Part shown: positions 8,080-16,387 of the stretch, in pieces
Numbering within the stretch: the stretch's first letter is position 1
Layout of the letters: the number at the start of each line of letters is the position of its first letter
Assembly: GCA_016188985.1 (NCBI GenBank)
Contig: JACPGM010000152.1
Span: 1-52,982, forward strand
Reading direction: 5' to 3'
Length of the DNA stretch: 52,982 nucleotides
From: Lentisphaerota bacterium
GTDB lineage: Bacteria; Verrucomicrobiota; Kiritimatiellia; JAAZAB01
The notes under the pieces: model-generated
Databases searched by the model: none
Told to the model about the DNA's origin: nothing
Seen by the model: only the letters and a program-made list of their open reading frames with translations
Translations under genes and position numbers: made by a program

Positions 8080-8246
8080 GCAGAGCGAATTTCGCTTCCC
8101 GCACAGCGGGATTTGAAAAAGTAAGGCAAGTCTGGCCCAAATGTGCCGGCGTTGCGCGAAGCGCTATACTCGCGTATGCGCGAGCGCGGCAACGGCACAG
8201 ATGGGTCGGAATCGCCGCAATCTTTTTCAAACGAAATTCGCTTTGC
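8080..8246. repeat. Foldback (long palindromic) element
   Basis: A 167-nt imperfect palindrome. The ends pair 14 of 15 bases (8080-8094 with 8232-8246). TTTGAAAAAG (8112-8121) pairs with CTTTTTCAAA (8222-8231). A side hairpin TCCCGC/GCGGGA lies at 8097-8111. The centre folds again around ATACTCGCGTAT. The nested layout resembles foldback or MITE-like elements or a structured RNA. No target-site duplication was found. Confidence 0.6.
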
Positions 8247-8294
8247 TATGAACAATTTGCGGCCGGGATGTCGTATTAGGGAAAATCAAAAAAC

Positions 8295-9110
8295 ATGAAA
8301 ATTTTTATTATGACCGACATGGAGGGTTGCGCCGGCATCCTGAACCATGACGACTGGGTGTTGCCGACCGGCCGCTACTATGAGCAGGGCCAGAAGATTC
8401 TCACCGAGGAAACCAACGCCGTCATCGAAGGTTTGTTCGCCGGCGGCGCCGCGGAAATCCTGGTCTGCGACGGCCATGGCAAGGGCGGCATTGCCCCTCT
8501 ATTGCTCGATGCGCGGGTCCGGCTTCAACGCGGCTGGCCTGCCGAGGCGATCTTCCCCTTCGGACTCGACGCGAGTTTCAACGGCGTGGCCTTTGTCGGC
8601 CAGCACGCCAAATCGCGAACCGATTACTCGCACATCACGCACACTGACTGGTTCGATGTGCTGGAGGATACGATCAACGGCATCGCCATTGGCGAATATG
8701 GTCACACCGCCTTTTGCGCCGCCGAGTTGGGCGTGCCCTGCATCTTTGCCGGCGGCGAAGAAGCCCTGGCCCTTGAAGCCGCGGCGCTGACGTCCGGGGT
8801 AGTAACAGTCGCCGTCAAGCAGGGCGTCATGAAGGACGGGCTCGATCATCTCAGCGAGGATGATTATCGCAAGGCCAAACTGGGCGCCATCCATCTTTCC
8901 CATGCCGAGGCTATCCGGCGTTTGCACGCCGGGGCGCTCCAGGCCGCGCAGCAACTGAAAAACAATCCCGGGCAGTTCTCGATCCCTGCGCTCAAGCCGC
9001 CCTACGCGCGGGTCATCCGCTATCGCGCCTCTCATGGCAAACCGCCACGCACCGTGCGCTACCGGCATCCCACCAGCGTGATCGCCCTGCTGAACCTGCC
9101 TTTCAAATAA
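8295..9110 (+). CDS. M55-family D-aminopeptidase (DppA-like)
   Basis: The 271-residue protein matches peptidase family M55, zinc-dependent D-aminopeptidases typified by Bacillus subtilis DppA, which cleave D-Ala-containing peptides such as those from peptidoglycan turnover. Zinc-ligand positions are visible: Asp8 and Glu10 in 'MTDMEG', His61 in 'CDGHG', His104 in 'VGQHA' and Glu134 in 'AIGEYG'. No signal peptide is seen, so it is cytoplasmic. The only Shine-Dalgarno-like run, AGGG, is rather far from the ATG. It stands alone and converges with the GT2 gene. A role in recycling D-amino-acid peptides is inferred. Confidence 0.88.
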   Translation: MKIFIMTDMEGCAGILNHDDWVLPTGRYYEQGQKILTEETNAVIEGLFAGGAAEILVCDGHGKGGIAPLLLDARVRLQRGWPAEAIFPFGLDASFNGVAFVGQHAKSRTDYSHITHTDWFDVLEDTINGIAIGEYGHTAFCAAELGVPCIFAGGEEALALEAAALTSGVVTVAVKQGVMKDGLDHLSEDDYRKAKLGAIHLSHAEAIRRLHAGALQAAQQLKNNPGQFSIPALKPPYARVIRYRASHGKPPRTVRYRHPTSVIALLNLPFK

Positions 9111-9113
9111 TAA

Positions 9114-9815
9114 TCAGGCAAAGTGGTATTTGAAGATGCACCAGAGGGCGCGGAAACCGTCCTTCCAGGTAATCTTCTTACCCTCGGAATAGTCCCGGCC
9201 GTAATAGGCGATCGGCACTTCGTAGATCCGGCAACGCCGGCGCGCGACCTTGGCGGTAATCTCGATCTCGAAGCCGAAACGCCGCTCGCAGAGCGTGAGG
9301 CCCCGCAGAATCTCGCTCCTGAATACCTTGTAGCCGACCTCGACATCGGTCAGATTGAGGTCGGTCATCATGTTGGAAAGCAGTGTCAGGAGTTTGTTGC
9401 CCACCGAATGCCAGAAAAACACAACGCGGTGCGGCCCGCCGCCAAGAAAGCGCGAGCCATAGACCACATCGGCCTTACCCGCCAGGATGGGCGCCAGCAA
9501 GGCCGGATAATCATTCGGATCATATTCCAGGTCGGCATCCTGGATAAGCACAATATCACCGGTCGCCGCCTGGAAACCCGCGCGCAGCGCGGCGCCTTTG
9601 CCCTGGTTAACGTCGTGGAAAATGATCTTCCACTCCGGATGATCAGCCTGAAGGCGCCTGAGAACCTCGCGGGTGCCATCGGTAGAGCCGTCATCCACCA
9701 GCACCAGTTCCTTGGCAAGGTTCAAGTTAACGGCCGAAACCGCGCGCGCGATTTGTTCGATGGTCGGCGCCTCGTTATAGACGGGAATGACGACCGATAG
9801 TTTTCCGGGGTCCAT
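9114..9815 (-). CDS. GT2-family glycosyltransferase (polyprenyl-phosphate sugar synthase-like)
   Basis: A 233-residue GT-A fold enzyme like dolichyl-phosphate mannose synthase, which moves a sugar from a nucleotide donor to a polyprenyl phosphate. Motifs are 'VVIPVYNEAPTI' near residue 8, 'VLVDDGSTDGT' near 38, 'NQGKGAALRAGF' and the metal-binding 'IQDADLEYDP' near 91. It has no C-terminal membrane helices, unlike many bacterial relatives, so it depends on partners. Only 7 nt separate it from the upstream GT-C-type gene. The likely scheme is that this enzyme makes the lipid-linked sugar that the membrane protein uses. Confidence 0.88.
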   Translation of the reverse strand: MDPGKLSVVIPVYNEAPTIEQIARAVSAVNLNLAKELVLVDDGSTDGTREVLRRLQADHPEWKIIFHDVNQGKGAALRAGFQAATGDIVLIQDADLEYDPNDYPALLAPILAGKADVVYGSRFLGGGPHRVVFFWHSVGNKLLTLLSNMMTDLNLTDVEVGYKVFRSEILRGLTLCERRFGFEIEITAKVARRRCRIYEVPIAYYGRDYSEGKKITWKDGFRALWCIFKYHFA

Positions 9816-9822
9816 TTAAATC

Positions 9823-12807
9823 TCAAGGCACGGCGCTTTTCACCTCAAGCGTGACCGGCAGTATGAAGGCATTGTGCTCGTCAGGCAAGCTCGTATCGGC
9901 CCGCAGGCGCCGGCCACGGGAGTCGGGCCTGCCTGGGCGTAGCGCTCCGGCGAAGCCTGGCTCAAATAAACCAATCTTGACCGCATACTGGCCCGCCGGT
10001 AGGTCCGCCGGCGTCTTAACCGTGCGCTCGTGACAAAAAGTTTCCGGCAAGGGCTGGTTATCCGCCGAGGCGCCGCGGGGCAAAAGATGATCATCCTGGA
10101 AAAAACCTTCCTTGCCCTGGAAATGAACAAACACCCGCGGCAACCGCAGCAAGGGCTTGGTGGGATATTTCCAATAATAGCGGATAATGAACTCCTCGCC
10201 GGGACGCACCTGGCCGGGCCCAAGCGTAAGGCCCCGGAAGATTGCGCCGTTGCGGAACCGGATCTCGGCGGCAATCTCCGGACTGGCCAAGCGCGCGCTT
10301 TCTTTGCGCCAATGTTCGGCTTCGTCCATGCGGCCGTTGGCCTCGAAATACCAGGCCAGCCGCTCCGTTACCGGATGATAATCCGGGTATTCCCGCGCCG
10401 CCCGAAAAAGCAGCTCAAGGGCTTCCTCCTTCCGGCTGTTCAGAAAATACTCATCGGCCCGGCGCGCCAGCGTGACGGTCCAGAACTTGTTGCGGCTCAG
10501 GAAGCAAGCAAAGCCCGCCCATTGCAGGCCAAGCTCAGCGGCCGTGGTATCTTCCCAGCGCGCCGGCTCAAAATCGAATAACACCCAAGGGCTCACGGCC
10601 GTTTCCCGCATACGCACCAGGCGCGCGGCCAGAACCGCGCGGCACCCATCAGCATCTTCCTGGCGCGCAAGGATTCCTGTTTGTGGCGTAAAACTCATTT
10701 CGGCATCGAGCCTTCCGCTCTTCCCCGAAAAAATCGTCGGCTCCAGCGGAACCTGAATCTCCTCGCCCACAGCACCATGCAGGGCATTGGCCACCCAGCG
10801 ATCGCAATATAGCCGGTTAAGGCCTCTTTCCTGAATCAAGCGGACCAGTTCCGGAAAAGCTTGCGTTTCCGGGACCTCGGCACCGCCCGGCGCGTAGAGC
10901 TGCAATTCACGGATGCCAAATTTTACCCCGATACGCCGCAAGCGCAGGGCTTCCACGGTAACCGGGGCAAAAACGATATTGAGCCGGTAAAGCCAGTCAC
11001 CGCAATAGGGCCGCGGCCCGGACCAGAAATACCAACTGGCCAGCAAAACGGGCGTCAGCGCTCGCCAGTCACCGCCCAGTTCACGCCCTTCAATCTGCAA
11101 TTCGGGCGGATACTGTGGAAAAAACAAAAGGCGCAGTTGGCTCAAGCGTTCCGGTTTGCGGAATTGGATTTCAACCCATTCGTCTTCGCCCTCAGCGGCC
11201 GCGCTTTCCCACCAGGTGTCCAGATTGTAATCCATTGCCAAGGCGCGCCCATCACGGCCTTTCGAATCAGTAATGCGTTCAATCGTTTCAACCGGCAACC
11301 GGCTGTGCGCCGAGCTCGGCGGCGCGAAGTCCATCTGCACGTCAACGCCGCTTGGCTGTTCGAGCCGGGCGGAACCGCCATAGGCGCTCAGGAATTCACT
11401 TAACCCGCCGGCATTGTGAAAGACGGCAATGCGCTCCGCCAGCTCAGCCTGGCGGCTGTAAGCCGGATAACGGTCCAAACCCAACTCGCTGAGACCAATC
11501 ACCTCGCGCAGAGCAAAATGCCAGGCATAGAGACTGTAGGGAATATAAGCGGCCGCCACCCGGCGCTCGTTAAGAAAAGTTCCCACACTTTCAATTTGGC
11601 GCTGATAGGCGGCTTCGCCGCGGGCGCGTCTTCCCGCCCACTGCAGAGCGGGAAACTGGCAAGCCACCAGGATCAGAAGCGGCAGCCAGGCCGCCCAGGC
11701 CAGAGCCGCGGGCAACCAGGCTTGGAACCGGGCGGTCATCACGCCCACCATGACGGCAACCACGGGCACAAGCGGCAGGAGATAGCGGGGCGAATTCATT
11801 TCGGCAAAATGCGACGTGCTGAAGATGAGCGCGGAAATCAGAATGAACGCGAACAGCATCAGCCCGAACACACCGCCCGGCAGTCGACGTTGGCGGCCGG
11901 CCTGGAACATAACGCCGGCGGTAATCAGCGCGGCGACAATATAAATCGCGCCGCAAAAAAACTTCTGCGGTTGAGTCGCGCCGGCCAGATCCAAGAGGTC
12001 CGGCAGGCGATCCAGAAAAAATAGACTCAACCCCTCCCCCATTGGCCGCCGGGCAAAGGTCCCCAGGAAACCGAATGAAGCCCACTGATGGGCAGCATTC
12101 CACCACCAGAAAGGCCAACTGCCCAGGGCAAATCCGGCGGCGGCCGCCAGCGTGCGCAAAGCAAGCCGGCGGGGTGAGAGCAACAACACCACCAGCAGCG
12201 CAGCCGTAATCAGATCCGCCGTGACTAATTGATTGGACCACCAGCCCAGGCCGGCCAGCAGGCCCAGCAATAGAAACCAGGCCGCGCGCGGCGGAGAGCC
12301 TTGCCATTCACGGACTATTCCGCGGCCGCTCAACCAGAGCACGAGGGTGCCGAAAAGCAGCGTGGCGGCATAACCGCCGCGCGGTGAAATCTGGTAATGA
12401 AAATATCCGAACGGCCCTACCAGCAGAAAGGCCAGTGCGGCAATCCCGGCAACGCGCGACGAGTCAAGTTCCCGCGTCCAGCAATAGATGACCGGCAAAG
12501 TTAAAAAGCCCAGTAAAGCCGTGCCGAGGCAAACCAGAAACCCGGAAAGGCCGAACAGCCGGCAAAGCACCGCGCTGATCAGGGGCTCTAATGAGCCCAT
12601 GTAAGGCTGGCCGTAAAAGAAAACCGGAAAGTCGCGGCCCTCGGCCATGTGTTTAACCATCAGAGCCACAACGCCGGCATCGGGATTCAGGTTATAGCGC
12701 AGGCACCAGGCGCCATAAATACGCGTAGCCAGCGCGACGGCCAGCAGCAGGAGCACAATGGCCGGAACACGGTAATCGGCCAGGCGGTTGACTCGGTTAG
12801 GTGCCAT
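9823..12807 (-). CDS. Large GT-C-type membrane glycosyltransferase with C-terminal soluble domains
   Basis: A 994-residue protein with about ten hydrophobic segments between residues ~13 and 390, matching the GT39/PMT-like GT-C superfamily. These enzymes transfer sugars from polyprenyl-phosphate donors on the outer face of the membrane. The first outer loop holds the acidic 'NPDAG' near residue 42. Past the membrane part come several soluble regions: a discoidin-like segment ('DYNLDTWWES', 'EWVEIQFRKPE') near 510-620, a TPR-like helical segment near 780-835 and a C-terminal beta-rich domain from ~860. This long multi-domain tail is unusual. The acceptor is unknown. It probably works with the GT2 enzyme encoded 7 nt downstream. 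Confidence 0.75.
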   Translation of the reverse strand: MAPNRVNRLADYRVPAIVLLLLAVALATRIYGAWCLRYNLNPDAGVVALMVKHMAEGRDFPVFFYGQPYMGSLEPLISAVLCRLFGLSGFLVCLGTALLGFLTLPVIYCWTRELDSSRVAGIAALAFLLVGPFGYFHYQISPRGGYAATLLFGTLVLWLSGRGIVREWQGSPPRAAWFLLLGLLAGLGWWSNQLVTADLITAALLVVLLLSPRRLALRTLAAAAGFALGSWPFWWWNAAHQWASFGFLGTFARRPMGEGLSLFFLDRLPDLLDLAGATQPQKFFCGAIYIVAALITAGVMFQAGRQRRLPGGVFGLMLFAFILISALIFSTSHFAEMNSPRYLLPLVPVVAVMVGVMTARFQAWLPAALAWAAWLPLLILVACQFPALQWAGRRARGEAAYQRQIESVGTFLNERRVAAAYIPYSLYAWHFALREVIGLSELGLDRYPAYSRQAELAERIAVFHNAGGLSEFLSAYGGSARLEQPSGVDVQMDFAPPSSAHSRLPVETIERITDSKGRDGRALAMDYNLDTWWESAAAEGEDEWVEIQFRKPERLSQLRLLFFPQYPPELQIEGRELGGDWRALTPVLLASWYFWSGPRPYCGDWLYRLNIVFAPVTVEALRLRRIGVKFGIRELQLYAPGGAEVPETQAFPELVRLIQERGLNRLYCDRWVANALHGAVGEEIQVPLEPTIFSGKSGRLDAEMSFTPQTGILARQEDADGCRAVLAARLVRMRETAVSPWVLFDFEPARWEDTTAAELGLQWAGFACFLSRNKFWTVTLARRADEYFLNSRKEEALELLFRAAREYPDYHPVTERLAWYFEANGRMDEAEHWRKESARLASPEIAAEIRFRNGAIFRGLTLGPGQVRPGEEFIIRYYWKYPTKPLLRLPRVFVHFQGKEGFFQDDHLLPRGASADNQPLPETFCHERTVKTPADLPAGQYAVKIGLFEPGFAGALRPGRPDSRGRRLRADTSLPDEHNAFILPVTLEVKSAVP

Positions 12808-12835
12808 ATTAAGCCCGATGTTGGCTTTGCCAAAT

Positions 12836-12940
12836 GTGCCCGCTGGATCCTTTGGCTGCGAATAGCCTTCATGCCTCTGCCCGCAATGCTGCGCATAGCG
12901 CTGCAGGCGGGCTATGAAGGCCTACAGCGGAGCTGGGCAC
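12836..12940. repeat. Nested palindrome between purF and the GT-C gene
   Basis: Four nested stems are seen: GTGCCC (12836-12841) with GGGCAC (12935-12940); GCCTTCAT (12865-12872) with ATGAAGGC (12914-12921); GCCCGC (12879-12884) with GCGGGC (12907-12912); and an apical GCGC/GCGC at 12891-12901. It lies downstream of purF and could end or process its transcript, but no poly-T tract follows. It shares CAAATGTGCC and GGCACAG with the foldback element at 8080-8246. Confidence 0.6.
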
Positions 12941-12959
12941 AGTGGACAAGGACGGCGTT

Positions 12960-14393
12960 TCACGGGTTAAGATTGAGGAGGGGGCTGTAATTTTCCAGGG
13001 CAAGCTTGCCCTGCATCTGGCTGACATCCAGCGGGTATTTGCCGGAGAAGCAGGCCGCACAGAAGGAAGCCGGCTCTTTAAGCGGCGAGAGCAGTCCTTC
13101 CAGGCTTATATAGCCCAAGCTCTCCACGCCGATAAACTCGGCAACCTGTTCCACGGAACGGGTGCCGGCAATAAGCTCTTCACGCGTCGGAAAATCAATG
13201 CCGAAAAAACAAGGGTGCATGGTTGGCGGCGAGGCAATGCGCAAGTGGATTTCGCGCGCGCCGGCGGCGCGCAAGGCGGCCACGCGCTGGCGGGAGGTCG
13301 TGCCCCGGATGACGGAATCATCCACAACCACAATGCGCTTGCCCTTGACCACATCGGTCACCACCGCCAGTTTAAGGTCAACACTGCTGGAACGCTGGGC
13401 GGATTCCGGCATAATGAACGTGCGGCCGACATAATGGTTGCGGATAAAGCCGTAATCCAGGGGAATGCCGCTGCCTTGCGAAAAGCCCAGGGCGGCCGAG
13501 TTGCCGCTGTCCGGAACGGGAATGACGATATCCGCCTGGGCCGGTTGTTCTTCCGCCAGACGCCGGCCCAGCATACGCCGGACGGTATGGACACTCTCGC
13601 CGAACACAATGCTGTCGGGCCGCGCAAAATAAACCAGCTCAAAAATGCACTCGGCGGGCGGCGAAAGCGGCTCGCAGAAAAAAGAGCTGTTGAGGCCGGT
13701 GGCATCGGCCACGACCAGCTCGCCCGGGCGCACATCGCGCAGATAGGTGGCGCCCATCTGGGCCAAGGCGCAAGTTTCGCTGGCAAAGACATAACTCTTG
13801 CCCAGCCGTCCTATCGAGAGCGGCTTGAATCCCCGCGGGTCGCGCGCGGCCATGACGCAATCCTTAGTCATGAGCAGGTAAGCAAAGGCGCCCTGCAGCT
13901 CGCGCAGCGCGCGGGCGGCCCGATGCGGGCGTTCGCGATACATGGGATCGGCCAGCAGGTGCACGAGCACTTCGCTGTCGGTGCTGGTCTGAAAAATGGC
14001 GCCGGCCTGCTGGTACATCTGGCGCAGCGCCTTGGCATTGATCAGGTTGCCGTTGTGCGCCACCGCCCAGATGCCGTCCTGGCATTCGACCACCAGCGGC
14101 TGGACATTTTGGAGGCGGCCCGACCCGGTGGTGGAATAGCGGACATGGCCAATGCCCAAGTGGCCCGGAAGCCCCCGCAACGCTTCGGCGGTGATCACGT
14201 CATTGACCAGCCCCAAGCCCTTGGTCGAGCGCACCCGGGAACCGTCGCCGACAACGACCCCAACGCCTTCCTGACCGCGATGCTGGAGCGAAAACAATCC
14301 CTGGTAAATCAGCGATGCGGCTTGCGGGGCGCCGTAGATGCCAATCAGGCCGCAGGCTTCTGCTGGTTTTTCTTCAGGCCAAGCCAAGGCCAT
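12960..14393 (-). CDS. purF: Amidophosphoribosyltransferase
   Basis: PurF makes 5-phosphoribosylamine from PRPP and glutamine, the first committed step of purine synthesis. The start at 14393 has GGAGG 5 nt upstream and gives a 477-residue protein with a short propeptide ending before Cys14 ('AEACGLIGIYG'), the N-terminal nucleophile after processing. The PRPP-binding motif 'VVVDDSVIRGTT' is intact. Cysteines in 'AECIFELVYF', 'HPCFFGIDF' and 'FCAACFSGKYP' match the [4Fe-4S] cluster ligands of the Bacillus-type enzyme. It follows the 3-methyladenine glycosylase gene by 43 nt on the same strand. No riboswitch was recognised upstream. Confidence 0.96.
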   Translation of the reverse strand: MALAWPEEKPAEACGLIGIYGAPQAASLIYQGLFSLQHRGQEGVGVVVGDGSRVRSTKGLGLVNDVITAEALRGLPGHLGIGHVRYSTTGSGRLQNVQPLVVECQDGIWAVAHNGNLINAKALRQMYQQAGAIFQTSTDSEVLVHLLADPMYRERPHRAARALRELQGAFAYLLMTKDCVMAARDPRGFKPLSIGRLGKSYVFASETCALAQMGATYLRDVRPGELVVADATGLNSSFFCEPLSPPAECIFELVYFARPDSIVFGESVHTVRRMLGRRLAEEQPAQADIVIPVPDSGNSAALGFSQGSGIPLDYGFIRNHYVGRTFIMPESAQRSSSVDLKLAVVTDVVKGKRIVVVDDSVIRGTTSRQRVAALRAAGAREIHLRIASPPTMHPCFFGIDFPTREELIAGTRSVEQVAEFIGVESLGYISLEGLLSPLKEPASFCAACFSGKYPLDVSQMQGKLALENYSPLLNLNP

Positions 14394-14436
14394 GGAAACC
14401 TCCGGGCTTATGTTTGCACCCGCAACCCAAGACCGC

Positions 14437-15069
14437 TCATTTGGCGCGGCTGCTCCAGGCGCTGCCACGAACCAGAAAACGCCAAGGACGCTGGGCGTCG
14501 GCGCCGGCATACTCGATGCCTACGCGGGTAGTTGATACAATTTCAGCGGGGTGGAAGTCAATTCCTTTTTCCAGCCAGATTTTATTACCCAGCAGGCTTG
14601 CGCCCGAATAACGCACGCGCAAGCCCAAAGCCTGCGCCAGAGCGCCCGGCCCCGCCGTGAGGGTTCGATCAAGCCGCGTCTTGCTCCGCCGCCGCAGCAT
14701 GAGGTCAATGCCATGGGTCGGCTCCAGCGCCCGGATCAGAATGGCATGGGGAATATCCTGCGGCCCGGTAATAATATTAAAGAGCGCGTGCAATCCGTAG
14801 CACAAATAAATATAAGCCACGCCGCCGGCTTGATACATGACCGCGGTGCGCCGCGTGCGCCGGTTGCCGAAAGCGTGCGAGGCGCGGTCGGTGGCGCCCG
14901 CGTAGGCTTCCGTTTCCACGATGCGTCCGCCGGTCACGCGGGCGCCGCCGAGCCGGGTAAAAAGATACTGACCCAGCAATTCCCGGCCGATTTGCAGCAC
15001 ATCCTCCCGCCGGAAAAAAGCGGCCGGTAATTTTTTACCGACAATAGCCGCGCGTTGGTTGCGCATCAT
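14437..15069 (-). CDS. 3-methyladenine DNA glycosylase (AAG/MPG family)
   Basis: A 210-residue DNA glycosylase that removes alkylated purines in base excision repair. Family features: 'GQYLFTRLGG', the catalytic glutamate segment 'GGRIVETEAYAGATDRASHA', 'MYQAGGVAYIYLCYGLHALFN' residues around the DNA-intercalating tyrosine, and 'LTAGPGALAQALGL'. Two adjacent ATG codons at 15069 and 15066 are possible starts; AAGG lies 4 nt before the first and 7 nt before the second, so 15066 is also plausible. It lies 20 nt downstream of the zinc-ribbon gene and upstream of purF, probably one transcript. Confidence 0.93.
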   Translation of the reverse strand: MMRNQRAAIVGKKLPAAFFRREDVLQIGRELLGQYLFTRLGGARVTGGRIVETEAYAGATDRASHAFGNRRTRRTAVMYQAGGVAYIYLCYGLHALFNIITGPQDIPHAILIRALEPTHGIDLMLRRRSKTRLDRTLTAGPGALAQALGLRVRYSGASLLGNKIWLEKGIDFHPAEIVSTTRVGIEYAGADAQRPWRFLVRGSAWSSRAK

Positions 15070-15089
15070 GAACCTTGGGCCGGCCAGGG

Positions 15090-15605
15090 TTATTCCAGCA
15101 GCCGGCCGAAAAACTCCTGACATAGACGCTTAAGCTGCTCAAAGTACGCCGCCAGCAACCAGCCCAAAGCGACGATCAGCACAACCTTGGCACCGACCAG
15201 GACTTGCCGCAGAATGGCGCGTTCTTTGCGCCAGTAGTGTTGGCAGCGCGGGCAGCGCTCCAGAGTCGTAGCAAACATATAGCCGCACTGCGGACACTGG
15301 ATCAAGCGGCTGGCGGGCACCTTGGGAACATTGGCCGGCGATTCGGCTGGTCGGGGCTGGTCGGATTTCAGCCGCAGCCGAACCGGAACAGTGTGCTCGG
15401 CCTTGCAAGCGGCGCAGAGCAAGACGGCCCCGGCCAGATTGTCCGGGGCGGCCATCTCTTCGCCGCAAGCGCATTTCCAAAAAACTTGCGCTGAGGGAAC
15501 GGCAATACTGCGGCCACAGTTAGGGCACTGCACCTGGCGGCCGGCTTCCGTCGCCGCCAGCGCCAGGCTTTGCTCGCAAGCGCATTTGAAGTAGACCGAA
15601 GCCAT
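15090..15605 (-). CDS. Zinc-ribbon protein with C-terminal membrane helix
   Basis: I do not recognise a named family. The 171-residue protein has three cysteine-rich modules in series: 'CACEQ' with 'CPNCGRS', 'CACGEE' with 'CAACKAE', and 'CPQCGYMF' with 'CPRCQHYW'. Each looks like a zinc ribbon. A single hydrophobic helix (~residues 140-160, 'VLIVALGWLLAAYF') would anchor the C-terminus in the membrane with the ribbons in the cytoplasm. The start at 15605 ('MASVYFKCACEQ') leaves a 13-nt gap to the upstream gene, while an upstream in-frame start would overlap it. It probably shares a transcript with the next zinc-ribbon gene. Confidence 0.6.
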   Translation of the reverse strand: MASVYFKCACEQSLALAATEAGRQVQCPNCGRSIAVPSAQVFWKCACGEEMAAPDNLAGAVLLCAACKAEHTVPVRLRLKSDQPRPAESPANVPKVPASRLIQCPQCGYMFATTLERCPRCQHYWRKERAILRQVLVGAKVVLIVALGWLLAAYFEQLKRLCQEFFGRLLE

Positions 15606-15618
15606 GGCAACGCCCCAG

Positions 15619-16269
15619 CTAATACTTGCGAACGATATAACCCCGGCCAAAACATATCTTGCAGTTTGACGCTATTTCCCGGCCGGACATTCCGGCCATC
15701 GCCCGTCCCAAGCCCTGGCAGGTCGGACAGATTTCTCCGCCGGGGGGCAGAACAAACGTGCGGCCACCCTTGCGATCGCACAGCGGGCAAGGCACCTGGC
15801 TGTTTTCCGTTACCGTCCGCTTCCGATTTTCCAAATCAACGATCTCCTTTTGCTCCTTGCGAATGGCAAAACCCAAGCCGCCGCAACGCCAGCAGCGAAT
15901 TTTTGTCTCATTGGAAGTCGGTGGCGCCGGCGCCGGCGGCGGCGGGGGCGGCTCGACCCCGAACCATTTTGCATACCAGCGCTGGACGGCGTTGGTAGTG
16001 CCTGACCAAACAATCCGCCCCTGTGTAGGAAACTCGGCCGTAGTAGAACGCACAACCTGCCAATCCACGTTACCACTGGCCCAGAAGCCGGCCGCGCCGA
16101 TCGCCAACAGCACAAGCCCCCAGAAAACCGCTCGCAGGAAAGAGCGTCGCGTGGACCGCGGAGCGCCCCGCATCACGCCGGGTATCTCCGGCAATTTCAG
16201 ATGGCAGCTCCGGCAATGAATCGCTGTGAGCGCATTTTCCGCGCCGCAGGCTGGGCAAACTCTAATCAT
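15619..16269 (-). CDS. Membrane protein with N-terminal zinc ribbon and DnaJ-type cysteine-rich repeats
   Basis: A 216-residue protein of no named family that I recognise. It begins with a zinc ribbon ('CPACGAEN' and 'CRSCHLK'), then a transmembrane helix (~residues 45-63), a Pro-rich linker near 110-120, and four CxxCxxxG-type modules ('CWRCGGLG', 'CPLCDRKG', 'CPTCQGLG', 'CKICFGRG'). These four resemble the zinc-binding cysteine-rich domain of DnaJ, but no J domain is present. The N-terminal ribbon and the C-terminal repeats would lie on opposite sides of the membrane if there is only one helix. It precedes a second zinc-ribbon membrane protein by 13 nt, so the two may act together. Confidence 0.6.
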   Translation of the reverse strand: MIRVCPACGAENALTAIHCRSCHLKLPEIPGVMRGAPRSTRRSFLRAVFWGLVLLAIGAAGFWASGNVDWQVVRSTTAEFPTQGRIVWSGTTNAVQRWYAKWFGVEPPPPPPAPAPPTSNETKIRCWRCGGLGFAIRKEQKEIVDLENRKRTVTENSQVPCPLCDRKGGRTFVLPPGGEICPTCQGLGRAMAGMSGREIASNCKICFGRGYIVRKY

Positions 16270-16306
16270 GATGACTGCAATTACAATGGCGCGACGCCAG
16301 GTAAGC

Positions 16307-16357
16307 GCCCTACGGCAGGCCATTATTCGAACGTAGGGCCTGACCTTGCGTCAGGCC
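16307..16357. repeat. Intergenic palindromic repeat downstream of pilC
   Basis: GCCCTACG (16307-16314) is inverted at 16332-16339, and a hairpin GGCCTGAC/GTCAGGCC with a 5-nt loop follows at 16337-16357. CAGGCCATT occurs twice in direct orientation. No poly-T tract is present, so terminator function is uncertain. Confidence 0.5.
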
Positions 16358-16387
16358 ATTCTTCCCATAATTCAAGGGCCGCCGCGC

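Larger units (their letters stand above)
7957..8294. other. Structured intergenic stretch without a gene
   Basis: This 338-nt gap between the tRNA and the M55 gene holds no convincing coding region. It contains a perfect 14-bp hairpin (8038-8072) and a larger foldback element (8080-8246), listed separately. No poly-T tract follows the hairpin on either strand, so it is not an obvious intrinsic terminator. Confidence 0.6.

Noticed and set aside
7990-8279. Short frames on both strands across the foldback element
   Set aside because: They come from the palindromic sequence, which mirrors itself on both strands; no homology recognised.
12942-14531. A 529-residue plus-strand frame opposite purF
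   Set aside because: Antisense shadow of purF; no domain or ribosome-binding site.
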